A DNA stretch of 44,651 nt from Pectinatus frisingensis. GTDB taxonomy: Bacteria > Bacillota > Negativicutes > Selenomonadales > Selenomonadaceae. The notes beneath the pieces are model-generated. The model worked only from the letters and a program-made list of their open reading frames with translations. It made no database searches and was not told the origin of the DNA. The stretch lies in the NCBI RefSeq assembly GCF_015732285.1, contig NZ_WIQU01000034.1, forward strand, positions 1 to 44,651, in the 5' to 3' direction. The position numbers were made by a program, and so were the translations under genes. Shown one piece after another: positions 36,031 through 44,651 of the stretch; positions within the stretch are counted from its first letter, which is position 1; each line of letters begins with the position of its first letter.

Positions 36031-36792
36031 TTAAAAATTTTTATTTACCAGCTCATTTATTATTTCTCCGGCAATAATAAATCCTACAATAGGTGGAATA
36101 AATGAATTACTGGATGGGATCTGTCTTTTTTGCGTACATTTTCTAATTGTTCCGGGCGGACAAATACAATGCATCTTACAGCTATTATCTGTATTTTCAA
36201 TCGGGACAACCGGTTTTTCCTTAGAATATACCACTTTTAATTTTTTTACCTGTCGTTTCTTTAATTCTTTACGCATCACCTTAGCAAGTGGACATACTGA
36301 AGTATCATATATATCAGATACTTCGAATAGTAACGGATTTTTTTTATTTCCTGCCCCCATGGCACTGATTATTGGAGTATTATTAATTTGAGCCTGTACT
36401 GCTAAGTCAATTTTAGCAGTTACAGTATCAATCGCATCTACAATATAATCATATTGAGAAAAATCAAACTCAGATGCTGTCTGCGGTGTATAAAAAATTT
36501 TTTTAGCATTGACCGTACAATCCGGATTTATTTGTGCTATCCGCTCTTTAGCAACATCAACTTTATATCGTCCAATGGTTGTTCGCAGCGCATAAATCTG
36601 TCTGTTAATATTAGTGAGACAGACTTTATCATCATCTATGATATCCAGTCTTCCTATTCCCGCCCTAGCCAAGGCTTCTACTGTATAGCCACCAACCCCG
36701 CCTAATCCAAAAACGGCTACTTTCATTGCTGCCAAATTTTCTAATGCAGCTTTACCATATAATAATTCTGTTCTGGAAAATTGATTTAACAT
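36031..36792 (-). CDS. tcdA: tRNA threonylcarbamoyladenosine dehydratase TcdA
   Basis: This E1-like ThiF/MoeB family enzyme, 253 residues, dehydrates t6A to cyclic t6A at position 37 of ANN-decoding tRNAs using ATP. The nucleotide loop FGLGGVGG is near residue 28. DDDKVCLTNINRQIYA is the adenylation region, and DAIDTVTAKIDLA and MGAGNKKNPLLFEVSDI follow. The length and the VCPLAKVMRKELKKR segment match TcdA (CsdL) rather than ThiF. Cysteine residues near the C-terminus may take part in activation. AAGGAAGG precedes the ATG. It is monocistronic and convergent with the preceding operon. Confidence 0.92.
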   Translation of the reverse strand: MLNQFSRTELLYGKAALENLAAMKVAVFGLGGVGGYTVEALARAGIGRLDIIDDDKVCLTNINRQIYALRTTIGRYKVDVAKERIAQINPDCTVNAKKIFYTPQTASEFDFSQYDYIVDAIDTVTAKIDLAVQAQINNTPIISAMGAGNKKNPLLFEVSDIYDTSVCPLAKVMRKELKKRQVKKLKVVYSKEKPVVPIENTDNSCKMHCICPPGTIRKCTQKRQIPSSNSFIPPIVGFIIAGEIINELVNKNF

Positions 36793-36854
36793 TAATTTAA
36801 TCCTTCCTTATGATACTCGATAATACTCGGCATTTAAACTATTTTATAATTCTT

Positions 36855-37796
36855 TTAAAACATTCCTAATTCCTTGAATAATAGTATCCAAAAAAATATT
36901 GTAAAACATGATAATAATGATGTAAAAACAACACAGTTTCCTGCTAAATCGGCATCACTATCCATTTGCTGCGCCATTGCAAAGGATGCAACTGCACATG
37001 GAGTACAAAATATACTTATTAACGTTACTAACTCAATACCACGAAATCCCAGTAAAACAGCAGCTGTCAAAACTACTGCCGGAACAATGAGCAATCGTGA
37101 TATTACACAAATTCCCAATTGCAGTTTATTCTTTCTTGAACTGCCAAATTCAAATGATGCCCCAAGTATTATAAGTGCCAATGGTGATGTTGCTGCTGTT
37201 ATCTGCCCTAATGGTTTCAATATTGGCTTTGGTATAGGAAGCCCAATAAGTAAGCATACTGCTCCTAATAAAGCTCCGACAATCATTGGATTCTTCAGTA
37301 CCTGTATAAAAATTGGCCAAAAGGCAAATTTTCTGCCGCGGAAAGTTTCCAGTGTAAACACCCCTAAAATATTATACAGCGGTACTATTATTGCTATCAT
37401 CATCGTGGGTACAGCAATAGCATCATCACCGAAAATATTTGAAACCAGAGGAATTCCCATAAGTACAAAATTACTACGAAATATGGCCTGTATCATAGCA
37501 CCGCGTCGTCGGTTATCTTTTTCAAAAAAGCAGACCAGAGAAAATGCAGCAATATATATAACAAACAGGGCTGCTGCACCAAAAATCATCAGTTTGGGCC
37601 GTAAAGTAGAAGCCAAATCTGTTGTGTATATATTATAAAACATCATTATTGAAAAAAATACTTCAAAAACCATCTTATTCAAATGAACAAGTTCGATAGA
37701 TGACAACAGATGATATTTTTTTACCATTATACCGATAAACATCAAGCAAAAAAGCGGTATAACCGCTTCAACAGCGATAACAAAATTACTATTCAT
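36855..37796 (-). CDS. AEC (auxin efflux carrier) family transporter
   Basis: This 313-residue protein has about ten transmembrane segments. The pattern IPLFCLMFIGIMVKK at the N-terminus, MGIPLVSNIFGDDA, and two inverted halves are typical of the AEC family. Bacterial members move organic acids or amino acids (for example malate or malonate); the substrate here is not evident. The upstream gap holds 16-bp direct repeats with Fur-like dyads, which might control this gene or the divergent hemolysin III gene. GAGGGTAA precedes the ATG. Confidence 0.85.
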   Translation of the reverse strand: MNSNFVIAVEAVIPLFCLMFIGIMVKKYHLLSSIELVHLNKMVFEVFFSIMMFYNIYTTDLASTLRPKLMIFGAAALFVIYIAAFSLVCFFEKDNRRRGAMIQAIFRSNFVLMGIPLVSNIFGDDAIAVPTMMIAIIVPLYNILGVFTLETFRGRKFAFWPIFIQVLKNPMIVGALLGAVCLLIGLPIPKPILKPLGQITAATSPLALIILGASFEFGSSRKNKLQLGICVISRLLIVPAVVLTAAVLLGFRGIELVTLISIFCTPCAVASFAMAQQMDSDADLAGNCVVFTSLLSCFTIFFWILLFKELGMF

Positions 37797-37922
37797 TAAA
37801 AATTACCCTCGCCGTACTTATTTTCGTCCATTCATACTGACCTTAATTTTTATATAATTACAACATTATTATATAATATACCATTTTATCCTGCATTACT
37901 ATAAACTGGTATAAACTAAACT

Positions 37923-38024
37923 TTGATATACACCATATCAACTGCATTGACAATTATCAATAATTAATATCAATACTGATAATAAATTCACAAAAACTAT
38001 CAAAAATGATAATTAATATCAATA
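37923..38024. promoter_or_regulatory. Dyad and 16-bp direct repeats between AEC and hlyIII genes
   Basis: TTGATAT-acacc-ATATCAA (37923-37941) is an exact dyad. ATAATTAATATCAATA occurs twice, at 37960-37975 and 38009-38024, an exact 16-bp direct repeat with 49-bp periodicity. The second copy contains TGATAATTAATATCA (38007-38021), a 7-1-7 Fur-like dyad with one mismatch to consensus. The remainder of 37797-38174 is AT-rich with no other gene. Confidence 0.6.
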
Positions 38025-38174
38025 AATGACTGATTATCTATGAAATACAAATTTATACGCAAATATCCATTATAAATTTATTGACCAAAATGTGATATAA
38101 TCACTTTCAGAGACAGCACAATCACTGACTGTCACAAATAATATTACTAATATGCAAGAAAGGTGATGCATAAT

Positions 38175-38828
38175 ATGACCAAAAGCACGATAAACACTGT
38201 TCTAGAAGAAAAAATAAATGCCATTACGCATGGAATAGGTACATTTTTTGCTGTAATTGCTTTGGTGCTCTTAATTTTACAGGCTTATTTCAGCGGCGGC
38301 AGATGGCAGATGATTGCTGCTATCGTATATGGTGTATCATTGGTGCTTTTGTATCTGGCATCAACGCTTTACCACAGTTTCTCACGTCAACACGTAAAAT
38401 CCGTACTGAAATTTTTTGACCATGCTGCAATTTACATACTAATAGCAGGCAACTATACTCCCTTTACTCTCATTCCCCTACACGGCAAGTTTGGTTGGAG
38501 TATTTTTGCTTTGGTGTGGGGATTGGCATTAGTTGGGATAATTTTTAAAATATTTTTCGTTAAACGATTTAAATATTTTTCCACTATATGTTATCTTTTA
38601 ATGGGATGGATGGCCGTTTTAATGGTCAAACCACTGTTGGCTGTATTACCCGCAGCTGCGATATACTGGTTGGTAGCTGGTGGTATTTTATATACAATCG
38701 GTACTGTTTTCTATTTGGATAAACAAATTCCATATAATCATGCTGTATGGCATTTATTCGTCATTGGCGGCAGTGTTTCCCACTTTATATCTATCTTTAA
38801 ATATGTCATGCCAATTCCCGTTATCTAA
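38175..38828 (+). CDS. Hemolysin III (YqfA / PAQR-like) family membrane protein
   Basis: This is a 217-residue seven-helix membrane protein. The family signatures are EEKINAITHGIG near the N-terminus, STLYHSF, LKFFDHAAIYILIAGNYTPF, and a C-terminal HAVWHLFVIGGSVSHF. The His and Asp residues there form the metal-binding site of the PAQR family. Function in bacteria is unclear; despite the name, haemolysis is not implied. I prefer the ATG at 38175, with AAAGG about 11 nt upstream. GTG 38163 and ATG 38166 are too close to the Shine-Dalgarno. It is monocistronic. Confidence 0.88.
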   Translation: MTKSTINTVLEEKINAITHGIGTFFAVIALVLLILQAYFSGGRWQMIAAIVYGVSLVLLYLASTLYHSFSRQHVKSVLKFFDHAAIYILIAGNYTPFTLIPLHGKFGWSIFALVWGLALVGIIFKIFFVKRFKYFSTICYLLMGWMAVLMVKPLLAVLPAAAIYWLVAGGILYTIGTVFYLDKQIPYNHAVWHLFVIGGSVSHFISIFKYVMPIPVI

Positions 38829-38858
38829 AAGTTGTACCTTATCTTTTTTATACGTACA

Positions 38859-38894
38859 CAAACCGCATTGCAATCTTAAGCAATGCGGTTTTTT
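38859..38894 (+). terminator. Terminator after the hlyIII gene
   Basis: AACCGCATTGC (38861-38871) and GCAATGCGGTT (38880-38890) pair around an 8-nt loop and are followed by TTTT. This is a clear intrinsic terminator on the plus strand, facing the end of the convergent dynamin gene. Confidence 0.9.
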
Positions 38895-38921
38895 ATCGAT
38901 TGCACTAAATTAATTTTTTCT

Positions 38922-41900
38922 TCAACTGACTAATTTTGTCAAAACTTTCTTACCGGTAAATAATTTAACAGCTAAGTCATCATCTTGTAAAACAGCTGTC
39001 AAACTCACATAAAAATCAGCCAACTGCACTCTAAATTGCTCCACCAGATAATCACACTGATTTTCCAATAACTTATTATAAAATAATTTTATTCTATTTT
39101 TTTCTTGTAATAAATATTCACCCGCATATTGATTTAATATTTTTTGCAATTCTGCATTCATTTGTTGATTATTGCCCTGCTCAAAAAAGGCTTTAGGATT
39201 TTTGAACTTTTTCAAGACTGGCATTAACATTTCATAATTTATGTTTATAAATGCCTGCCTGAATTTAAGCTGTGCATCATTTACAATATCAATTACTGCA
39301 AATGATATCCCTGGATTTATTGCTTGCAGTGACTCCGTAAGTTCCAATTGAAAATTTTTAAGCAAATTTTCAACAAAACGATCTAGCCGTATCGTCGTTG
39401 CCCGCATTTCCTGAGCGAAATCAAAACCAAGTCCTTCCACTAACTCGTGTAGTGCATCGTTTAAAGCTTTTTTTAAATTATGACTATCACTGCGCAATAC
39501 TCCCGGATTAAAAGATTCCCGAAAAAAATCATTAAATCGTAAAAACACTCTTTGTTGTACATAATAAATCAGTTCATCCACTTCCTGCATCAGCCGGTTT
39601 TGCATATTTTTTGCTGACTGTCTAGTAAGTAATGCATCAACCGCAATTTGCTCCCGCTCAACATTGACTTGCTGTTTTTCCTTAGAAACTTTATCAGCAG
39701 CGGCATCACTGATCAAGCGATCAATCATTTTCATAATACGTTGTAGTTCATTTGTTGCTGCAGCTATAGACAATTTAATTAAATCATTGTTTATGAAAGA
39801 ATAAAATTGATTTTCAAATTCCTGCATGCCTGTTGTTTTTTTAGCAATTCCTGTCTTTTTTTCCCGCAGGGCCTCCAGACTGGAAACAGCCGATAGCAGC
39901 GGTTGTCTTATGCCATATTGAATCAACTGTTTTTTTACATAATTTATCACCATATTTTTTTCTTCACTATTTTCCGCAAGATCAATGGCATTAATAATAA
40001 AAAACATCTTATCAACTGGAAAAGCATCTTTAATTCGCCCTAACTGTATGAGAAATTCCCTATCAGCACGGGAAAAAGCATGATTATAATATGTCACAAA
40101 TAATAAAGCATCAGCTTTTTTTATGTAATTAAAAGTCGTTCCCGTGTGCCTGGCATTCACAGAATCAATACCTGGTGTATCAACAAATACTATCCCATTA
40201 CGAGTTAATGGGCAATCATAGTAAATGTCTATTGATTCAACAAAACAAGACTTACTCTCAATGATGGCATACTCATTAAATTCATCAAATTCTACTGATA
40301 ATGAATTACCAAATTTATCCCGAAAATTTTCATACCCATCGACAAATGCCGCTAAAAATGAATAATTCATCTTATCGACTGTATCTGAGACAGCAGAATC
40401 TTGTTTAATTTTCTTAATTTTTTTCTGTGCTTCAGACAGATTCGACGCTGTGACGCCAATTGTTTTCAATGCATAATTCACATCTGATAACATCATTTTT
40501 TCAGTCTTTATCTTCACTAACACGTATTTATGTCCATGTAGAACATCAACCGGCCTTATCCTGCTTATTGCCGCAGTCATTGGATTTGGTGATACCGATA
40601 AAACATTTTTACCGATAAGTGCATTGGCAAATGATGATTTTCCCGCACTGAATGCCCCAAACAAAACTACCGTAAAAGTTCTGCTCTTCAATCTGGCCGC
40701 TCTGTCACACAAGCTGTCCGCCATTTGAAAAAATCCTGGCAGCGAGCGAATAATCTCGGCTGCCGCCGTTAATTTACCCGCCATTGATACTATTTTATCC
40801 GTCATGTTAATTTCTTTATAGGTTTCCTCGTTATTGTGAGCTGATAACGCTATCTTGTTCATTGAAGCAGATGTTTTTTTCTCTGGTTGCACTGTAAATA
40901 CCCTTGGTTTTATTACTGTAAAAGACTGTCTATCACTTCCAAATAATTCTTGCACTCTCATCGTTATAGTTGTACTGTTCAGCAGTTCTGCCGTTTTTTT
41001 AAACTCTTCAGACAAATTTCTTCTCTGCCGTCTAATATCTTCCAATGCGTTTACATATTCTTGAAATTTTTTCACCTTATTATCAAGTAAACACCGTTTT
41101 ACATTGTTCTGCTCCATTGCCGCCAGCAATAATCTTTTTTTTATTATTCGCAATTGTTTTTCGGTTGTATATTTAATAGCTGATGCTACATTATCCGCAT
41201 ATCGTGTAACATATTCATCTGAAACACGCGCTCCCGTCTTTACTTCATCAACAAGCAATTCTCTGGAAAACTCAACTGTAAATTTTTCCACAGTATCATA
41301 TAAAACGACATCATTAATTCGATTAGTTTTTATCCATCCCAACAAATAATTACATATGTGCCAATCAAGTTCTGATTTAGTTTTCTTCATAACTATTTCG
41401 TAAAAATCTATCAATCGCAGTAACTGCTCATTTTTTACCCTTCTAGCCGTTGAGAAAAAACCTGTTTTAAAACCCGGTTCACATGTTCTAAGATAAGCTT
41501 CAGCCAATTCTCTGACCTCAAACGGCATCAAATACGCATTGGCAAGGATCTTCTCTGTTCCTTTATCCAACGTCGTTTTTAAGGTTGCTGCAGCATTATC
41601 AATCGTATCTTTTTCTTGTAATAGTTTTGCATAATCCGTTGTCAATGACGCTTGCTGCTCTTCAGTCAGTTCATTCAACAGCTTTATGGGTATCTCCAAT
41701 CTTTCTTCTGCCTTCATCCTCTCGACTTCCCATGATACATTTACCAACCGTTCCAGCGAACATTTTATCGTATCAATTAAAATTTTACTGCGTTCTTCCT
41801 GCAAATTAGTTATCAGAAAATTTTTTAATTGTGCATATTGGTTATGTATCCCTGACATATCCTTCATTGAAGTATAAAATATCCGTTGTACTTTTATTCC

Positions 41901-42632
41901 CCATTCTGCCAAAGTCTTTTTAACACTTCGACGAAATTCATCAAAAGTAAGTTCGGTTTCAGTATGTTTATCTATTTGATTTATTATCAAACAAACTGCC
42001 TTATTAGTCTTCTGTAAATTTCTAATAAAAGTAAAATTCAATTCAGATTGTACGTGATTATAATCCATGACATAAAAAATCAAATCGGCAATATATACTG
42101 CTGATTGTGTTGCAGTACGATGGGCATCATCAACTGAATCTATTCCCGGTGTATCTAATATTGTTACATCTTTGGCGATAAAAAGATCGTTTTGATTGAT
42201 TTCAATCATGTCTATATTATCGCCATTCCGGCAATAACTTTGTATCAATTGAATGTCATATGGTGCTAAATATAAACGTGGTGATTCTTGTTTAAAAAAT
42301 ACTTTTGCACAATCTACTTCACCTTTTTTTATTTTTACCAAATTAGCACTGGTAGGAATAGGATTGGAAGGCAAAATTTTTTTACCCAGCAAAGTATTAA
42401 TTATTCTTGATTTTCCCGCAGAAAAATGCCCGCAAAAGACAATTGTAAATTCTCCGGCTGCTAATTTATCGGTTAACTGCTTTACCTTCTGCATACTATC
42501 AATATCATTGTGTCCAGCAAAATAATTATATACAGTGCTGAGTTGATTTTGCAGTGAAATCTCTGTCTCTTCATATTTATTGTCAAATTTGAACATAGAT
42601 GAACATTTCTCCCTAGTTAAAGTATTACTCAT
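38922..42632 (-). CDS. Tandem dynamin-like GTPase (two GTPase modules)
   Basis: This 1236-residue protein has two bacterial dynamin-like modules in one chain. Module 1 has P-loop GHFSAGKS at residues 68-75, DTPGIDS and NQID. Module 2 has GAFSAGKS near 658, DTPGIDSVNARH and NAID. Long helical stretches follow each, as in the Bacillus DynA type that fuses or tethers membranes and answers membrane damage or phage. Both active sites look intact. The first ATG (42632) has no visible ribosome-binding site. An ATG at 42596 has AGGGAG 12 nt upstream and may be the real start. It is monocistronic, with no phage or defence partners nearby. Confidence 0.88.
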   Translation of the reverse strand: MSNTLTREKCSSMFKFDNKYEETEISLQNQLSTVYNYFAGHNDIDSMQKVKQLTDKLAAGEFTIVFCGHFSAGKSRIINTLLGKKILPSNPIPTSANLVKIKKGEVDCAKVFFKQESPRLYLAPYDIQLIQSYCRNGDNIDMIEINQNDLFIAKDVTILDTPGIDSVDDAHRTATQSAVYIADLIFYVMDYNHVQSELNFTFIRNLQKTNKAVCLIINQIDKHTETELTFDEFRRSVKKTLAEWGIKVQRIFYTSMKDMSGIHNQYAQLKNFLITNLQEERSKILIDTIKCSLERLVNVSWEVERMKAEERLEIPIKLLNELTEEQQASLTTDYAKLLQEKDTIDNAAATLKTTLDKGTEKILANAYLMPFEVRELAEAYLRTCEPGFKTGFFSTARRVKNEQLLRLIDFYEIVMKKTKSELDWHICNYLLGWIKTNRINDVVLYDTVEKFTVEFSRELLVDEVKTGARVSDEYVTRYADNVASAIKYTTEKQLRIIKKRLLLAAMEQNNVKRCLLDNKVKKFQEYVNALEDIRRQRRNLSEEFKKTAELLNSTTITMRVQELFGSDRQSFTVIKPRVFTVQPEKKTSASMNKIALSAHNNEETYKEINMTDKIVSMAGKLTAAAEIIRSLPGFFQMADSLCDRAARLKSRTFTVVLFGAFSAGKSSFANALIGKNVLSVSPNPMTAAISRIRPVDVLHGHKYVLVKIKTEKMMLSDVNYALKTIGVTASNLSEAQKKIKKIKQDSAVSDTVDKMNYSFLAAFVDGYENFRDKFGNSLSVEFDEFNEYAIIESKSCFVESIDIYYDCPLTRNGIVFVDTPGIDSVNARHTGTTFNYIKKADALLFVTYYNHAFSRADREFLIQLGRIKDAFPVDKMFFIINAIDLAENSEEKNMVINYVKKQLIQYGIRQPLLSAVSSLEALREKKTGIAKKTTGMQEFENQFYSFINNDLIKLSIAAATNELQRIMKMIDRLISDAAADKVSKEKQQVNVEREQIAVDALLTRQSAKNMQNRLMQEVDELIYYVQQRVFLRFNDFFRESFNPGVLRSDSHNLKKALNDALHELVEGLGFDFAQEMRATTIRLDRFVENLLKNFQLELTESLQAINPGISFAVIDIVNDAQLKFRQAFININYEMLMPVLKKFKNPKAFFEQGNNQQMNAELQKILNQYAGEYLLQEKNRIKLFYNKLLENQCDYLVEQFRVQLADFYVSLTAVLQDDDLAVKLFTGKKVLTKLVS

Positions 42633-42711
42633 ACAATAAAAAATATACTATTAATATTTCTTATTGTATACTATGTGAATGATAATTAGCAATGCCTGTG
42701 TCAGCAAATAA

Positions 42712-42750
42712 AAAAATAAAAGGCCAACACTATATGTGTTCGACCTTTTA
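42712..42750 (-). terminator. Terminator after the GlpA-like gene
   Basis: On the minus strand AAAAGGTCGAACAC and GTGTTGGCCTTTT form a slightly imperfect stem, followed by ATTTTTTTATTT. It lies about 140 nt after the stop of the oxidoreductase and before the dynamin start. The other bases between 42633 and 42892 show nothing further that I recognise. Confidence 0.7.
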
Positions 42751-42892
42751 ATATCCATCTATTGCTTACACTAAACTGAAAGTATTTTTACGATACAACT
42801 AAATTTATAAGCATGATCAAACTGCAATGTTTCATCTTTATCTTTATATTTATAAAATAAAGATTTTCTGCATCGACTAATATACGATTTAA

Positions 42893-44332
42893 TTACATTT
42901 TCATCAAAGATATCCGCTTAGCTCTTTGTGCCAATTCAGATGATTCCTTACCTTTTGCCGGAATCTCTTCTATTGGTAAATTCAATTCACGAGCTAATAA
43001 TCTGCGTATTCTCGGCCCACAGAAATTACTTTGACAGCGCCCATAACTGGCGCGTGTACGACGACCTACTGCATCTACAGATTTCACCGGTATTCCACGA
43101 TGCAAACAATCAATTATTTCTGCTTCCGTCACTTGTTCACAACGACAAATAATATTAAGATTAGGATCAGGAGAATCAATTACACCTTTAAAATCATTTG
43201 TTTTTTTTATTATTATCGGTTTACGTTCGGCCGCAAAATCTGTTTTCTTTGCAAGTTCCAATCCATTATTCATCAATATATCAATCACTTTTAAAGCTAT
43301 TGCCGGTGATGATGTCAGACCGGGTGAATCGATTCCCACTAAATTAATCATTCCGGGAACACGATTACCATCAATTATCCAATCCGGTTGATTAGATTTA
43401 GGACGATTTCCGGCAAAAGATTTTAATGACTTACGCATATCGATATCTGGTACTGATTTGCGTGCAGTATCCGTTATATACTGAAGCGTTTTTTCATCAG
43501 TACCTACGTCATCTTTATCATCAATTTCTTCAGCATTAGGTCCAATCATTAAATTACCATGATACGTAGTAGTGACTAATATTCCCTTCCCCAATTTAGT
43601 GGGTACCTGAAATATAACGGAATTAACCAGATGACTTTGTTCTTTATCCAAAATAACATATTGCCCGCGATGCGGTGTTATTTTATAATCGTTAATCCCA
43701 GCCATAGCTGCTATCGCATCACTATATAAACCGGCAGCATTAACTAAAAAACGTGTTTCAATATTTTCTTTATTTGTTCCGATAACGAATCCATCAGCTG
43801 TTTTCTTTATTGATTCCACTTCATGTTCCAGCAATAAGGTAACACCATTTGCTATAGCATTTTCCGCTAATGCTATAACAAACTCATAAGGAGAAGCTAC
43901 TCCGGCATTTTTACAATAAAGTGATGCCTTGACCGCTTCACTAAGATGCGGTTCATGCTGTTTTGTCTCTGCCGCATCCATAATTTTGAGTCCTTTTACA
44001 CCATTAGCAATACCATAATCATAAAGTTTTTTTAAAATAGGAATTTCCTCATCATCAAAAGCTAAAACAAAAGATCCCGTCTGACGATAGCCAAAATGCA
44101 ATTCCCTTTCCAATTGTTCATACATCCTATTTCCCTTTATACAAAGCTCCGCCTTTAAAGTTCCCGGTTTATCGGAATAACCACCATGAACTATGCCACT
44201 GTTTCCTTTTGAACAACCGCAGCTAACATCTGATTCTTTTTCAAGAACGCAAATATTTAGTTTATATTTCGATAATTCTCTGGCAATGTTCATACCAACA
44301 GTTCCCGCACCAATAATACAAATATCATACAT
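42893..44332 (-). CDS. GlpA-like FAD-dependent oxidoreductase with BFD-type [2Fe-2S] domain
   Basis: This 479-residue protein has a Rossmann FAD loop GAGTVG at 8-13 and a DAO-type domain up to about 370. A C-terminal BFD-like iron-sulfur domain has Cys396, Cys398, Cys433 and Cys438. The layout is that of anaerobic glycerol-3-phosphate dehydrogenase subunit A in clostridia, giving dihydroxyacetone phosphate. L-2-hydroxyglutarate oxidase relatives share the first domain but lack the Cys tail. The usual neighbours, a second FAD subunit and a small DUF1667 protein, are not seen beside it. GGGAGGTAC precedes the ATG. It ends in its own terminator. Confidence 0.85.
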   Translation of the reverse strand: MYDICIIGAGTVGMNIARELSKYKLNICVLEKESDVSCGCSKGNSGIVHGGYSDKPGTLKAELCIKGNRMYEQLERELHFGYRQTGSFVLAFDDEEIPILKKLYDYGIANGVKGLKIMDAAETKQHEPHLSEAVKASLYCKNAGVASPYEFVIALAENAIANGVTLLLEHEVESIKKTADGFVIGTNKENIETRFLVNAAGLYSDAIAAMAGINDYKITPHRGQYVILDKEQSHLVNSVIFQVPTKLGKGILVTTTYHGNLMIGPNAEEIDDKDDVGTDEKTLQYITDTARKSVPDIDMRKSLKSFAGNRPKSNQPDWIIDGNRVPGMINLVGIDSPGLTSSPAIALKVIDILMNNGLELAKKTDFAAERKPIIIKKTNDFKGVIDSPDPNLNIICRCEQVTEAEIIDCLHRGIPVKSVDAVGRRTRASYGRCQSNFCGPRIRRLLARELNLPIEEIPAKGKESSELAQRAKRISLMKM

Positions 44333-44413
44333 AAAAAGTACCTCCCATACTTAATATTAATAGACAATGATTATATATATATTAATTCTATAACAGCAGT
44401 TATTTTCCTGCGC

Positions 44414-44449
44414 AAAAAAATAACAGTTTAGATTTTCTAAACTGTTATT
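44414..44449 (-). terminator. Terminator after the tRNA pair
   Basis: On the minus strand AATAACAGTTTAGA (44449-44436) and its exact complement (44432-44419) form a 14-bp stem with a 3-nt loop. The run TTTTTTT (44420-44414) follows. It ends the tRNA-Gln/tRNA-Lys transcript. Confidence 0.9.
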
Positions 44450-44462
44450 ATAAATTACAACA

Positions 44463-44538
44463 TGGTGGCTCACCCGAGATTCGAACTCGGGACACCCTGA
44501 TTAAAAGTCAGGTGCTCTGCCAACTGAGCTAGTGAACC
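44463..44538 (-). tRNA. tRNA-Lys (anticodon UUU), CCA encoded
   Basis: The 76-nt cloverleaf reads GGTTCAC...GTGAGCC for the acceptor, with A73 and an encoded CCA. The D arm is TAGCTCAGTTGGCAGAGC. The anticodon arm CCTGA-CTTTTAA-TCAGG gives UUU, and the T arm CCCGA-GTTCGAA-TCTCGGG is regular. It follows tRNA-Gln in the same transcript. Confidence 0.97.
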
Positions 44539-44540
44539 AA

Positions 44541-44615
44541 TGGCTGGGGTAGCTGGATTCGAACCAACGAATGCGGGAGTCAAAGTCCCGTGCCTTACCT
44601 CTTGGCGATACCCCA
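44541..44615 (-). tRNA. tRNA-Gln (anticodon UUG), CCA encoded
   Basis: The 75-nt cloverleaf has acceptor TGGGGTA...TACCCCA, discriminator G and an encoded CCA. The anticodon arm CGGGA-CTTTGAC-TCCCG gives UUG. The T arm contains GGTTCGAATCC. It is 2 nt upstream of tRNA-Lys, so they are processed from one precursor. Confidence 0.97.
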
Positions 44616-44651
44616 ATATCATCTTACAAAGCAATATCAGGTCATCGCAAA

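Noticed and set aside
36874-37638. 254-codon open frame antisense to the AEC transporter
   Set aside because: Low-complexity Ala/Ile/Asn composition; it is the shadow of a membrane protein with strong AEC features.
38922-42632. Two separate adjacent dynamin genes
   Set aside because: The frame is continuous across both GTPase modules with no stop or internal ribosome-binding site that would indicate two genes.
1-44651. CRISPR array, prophage, transposase or toxin-antitoxin system
   Set aside because: No regular spacer-repeat pattern, integrase, transposase, or paired small toxin/antitoxin genes were seen.

Overview
This window looks like chromosomal DNA from a low-GC, non-sporulating anaerobe of the Firmicutes, most likely class Negativicutes (Selenomonadaceae/Veillonellaceae-like). 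The assignment is inference from gene content: CtsR/McsA/McsB/ClpC, T-box and Firmicutes-type riboswitch control, a carboxyltransferase-only biotin enzyme subunit as in the succinate-propionate pathway, frequent TTG/GTG starts, and the Bacillus divIC-yabR-tilS-hpt-ftsH order without spoIIE. I see no phage, insertion sequence, CRISPR array or defence island. This is mainly core genome.

Layout. 1-47 is the tail of an unknown membrane protein. 170-13940 (minus) is a Bacillus-like stress and housekeeping block read as ctsR-mcsA-mcsB-clpC-(small membrane ORF)-radA-yacL-ispD-ispF-gltX-cysE-cysS-mrnC, followed by folT under a tetrahydrofolate riboswitch. The disA gene usually found between radA and yacL is missing. 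14032-17482 (minus) is an IleS2-type ileS with an Ile(AUC) T-box leader. 17554-18438 (plus) is a c-di-AMP (ydaO/yuaA) riboswitch controlling a secreted NlpC/P60 cell-wall hydrolase. 18748-20759 (plus) is a PdtaS/PdtaR-like kinase and ANTAR antiterminator pair, followed by a carboxyltransferase subunit (20991-22451).

22656-27680 (minus) is divIC-yabR-tilS-hpt-ftsH. 27696-28859 (minus) is a glycolipid glycosyltransferase, divergent from recJ (29292-31262). 31343-33817 (plus) is a ferrous iron operon, feoA-feoB-Cys-rich microprotein, with two Fur-like 7-1-7 boxes. It is followed by a ~140-nt fold-back element. 34097-35959 (plus) holds a universal stress protein, gamma carbonic anhydrase, ndk and a PduO-type cobalamin adenosyltransferase, ending in a perfect 50-bp palindrome shared with convergent tcdA. 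Then come an AEC transporter, a hemolysin III family protein, a very large tandem dynamin-like GTPase, a GlpA-like FAD/[2Fe-2S] oxidoreductase and two tRNAs (Gln, Lys; minus).

The strongest signals beyond ordinary genes are regulatory: THF and c-di-AMP riboswitches, the ileS T-box, a CtsR-like operator with unusual 8-bp periodicity inside the ctsR promoter, Fur boxes at feoA and in the AEC/hlyIII gap, and a possible ANTAR hairpin before the carboxyltransferase gene. I found no convincing entirely new system. The best leads are the 50-residue membrane ORF in the clpC-radA junction, the post-feo fold-back element, and the ANTAR pair beside the carboxyltransferase.
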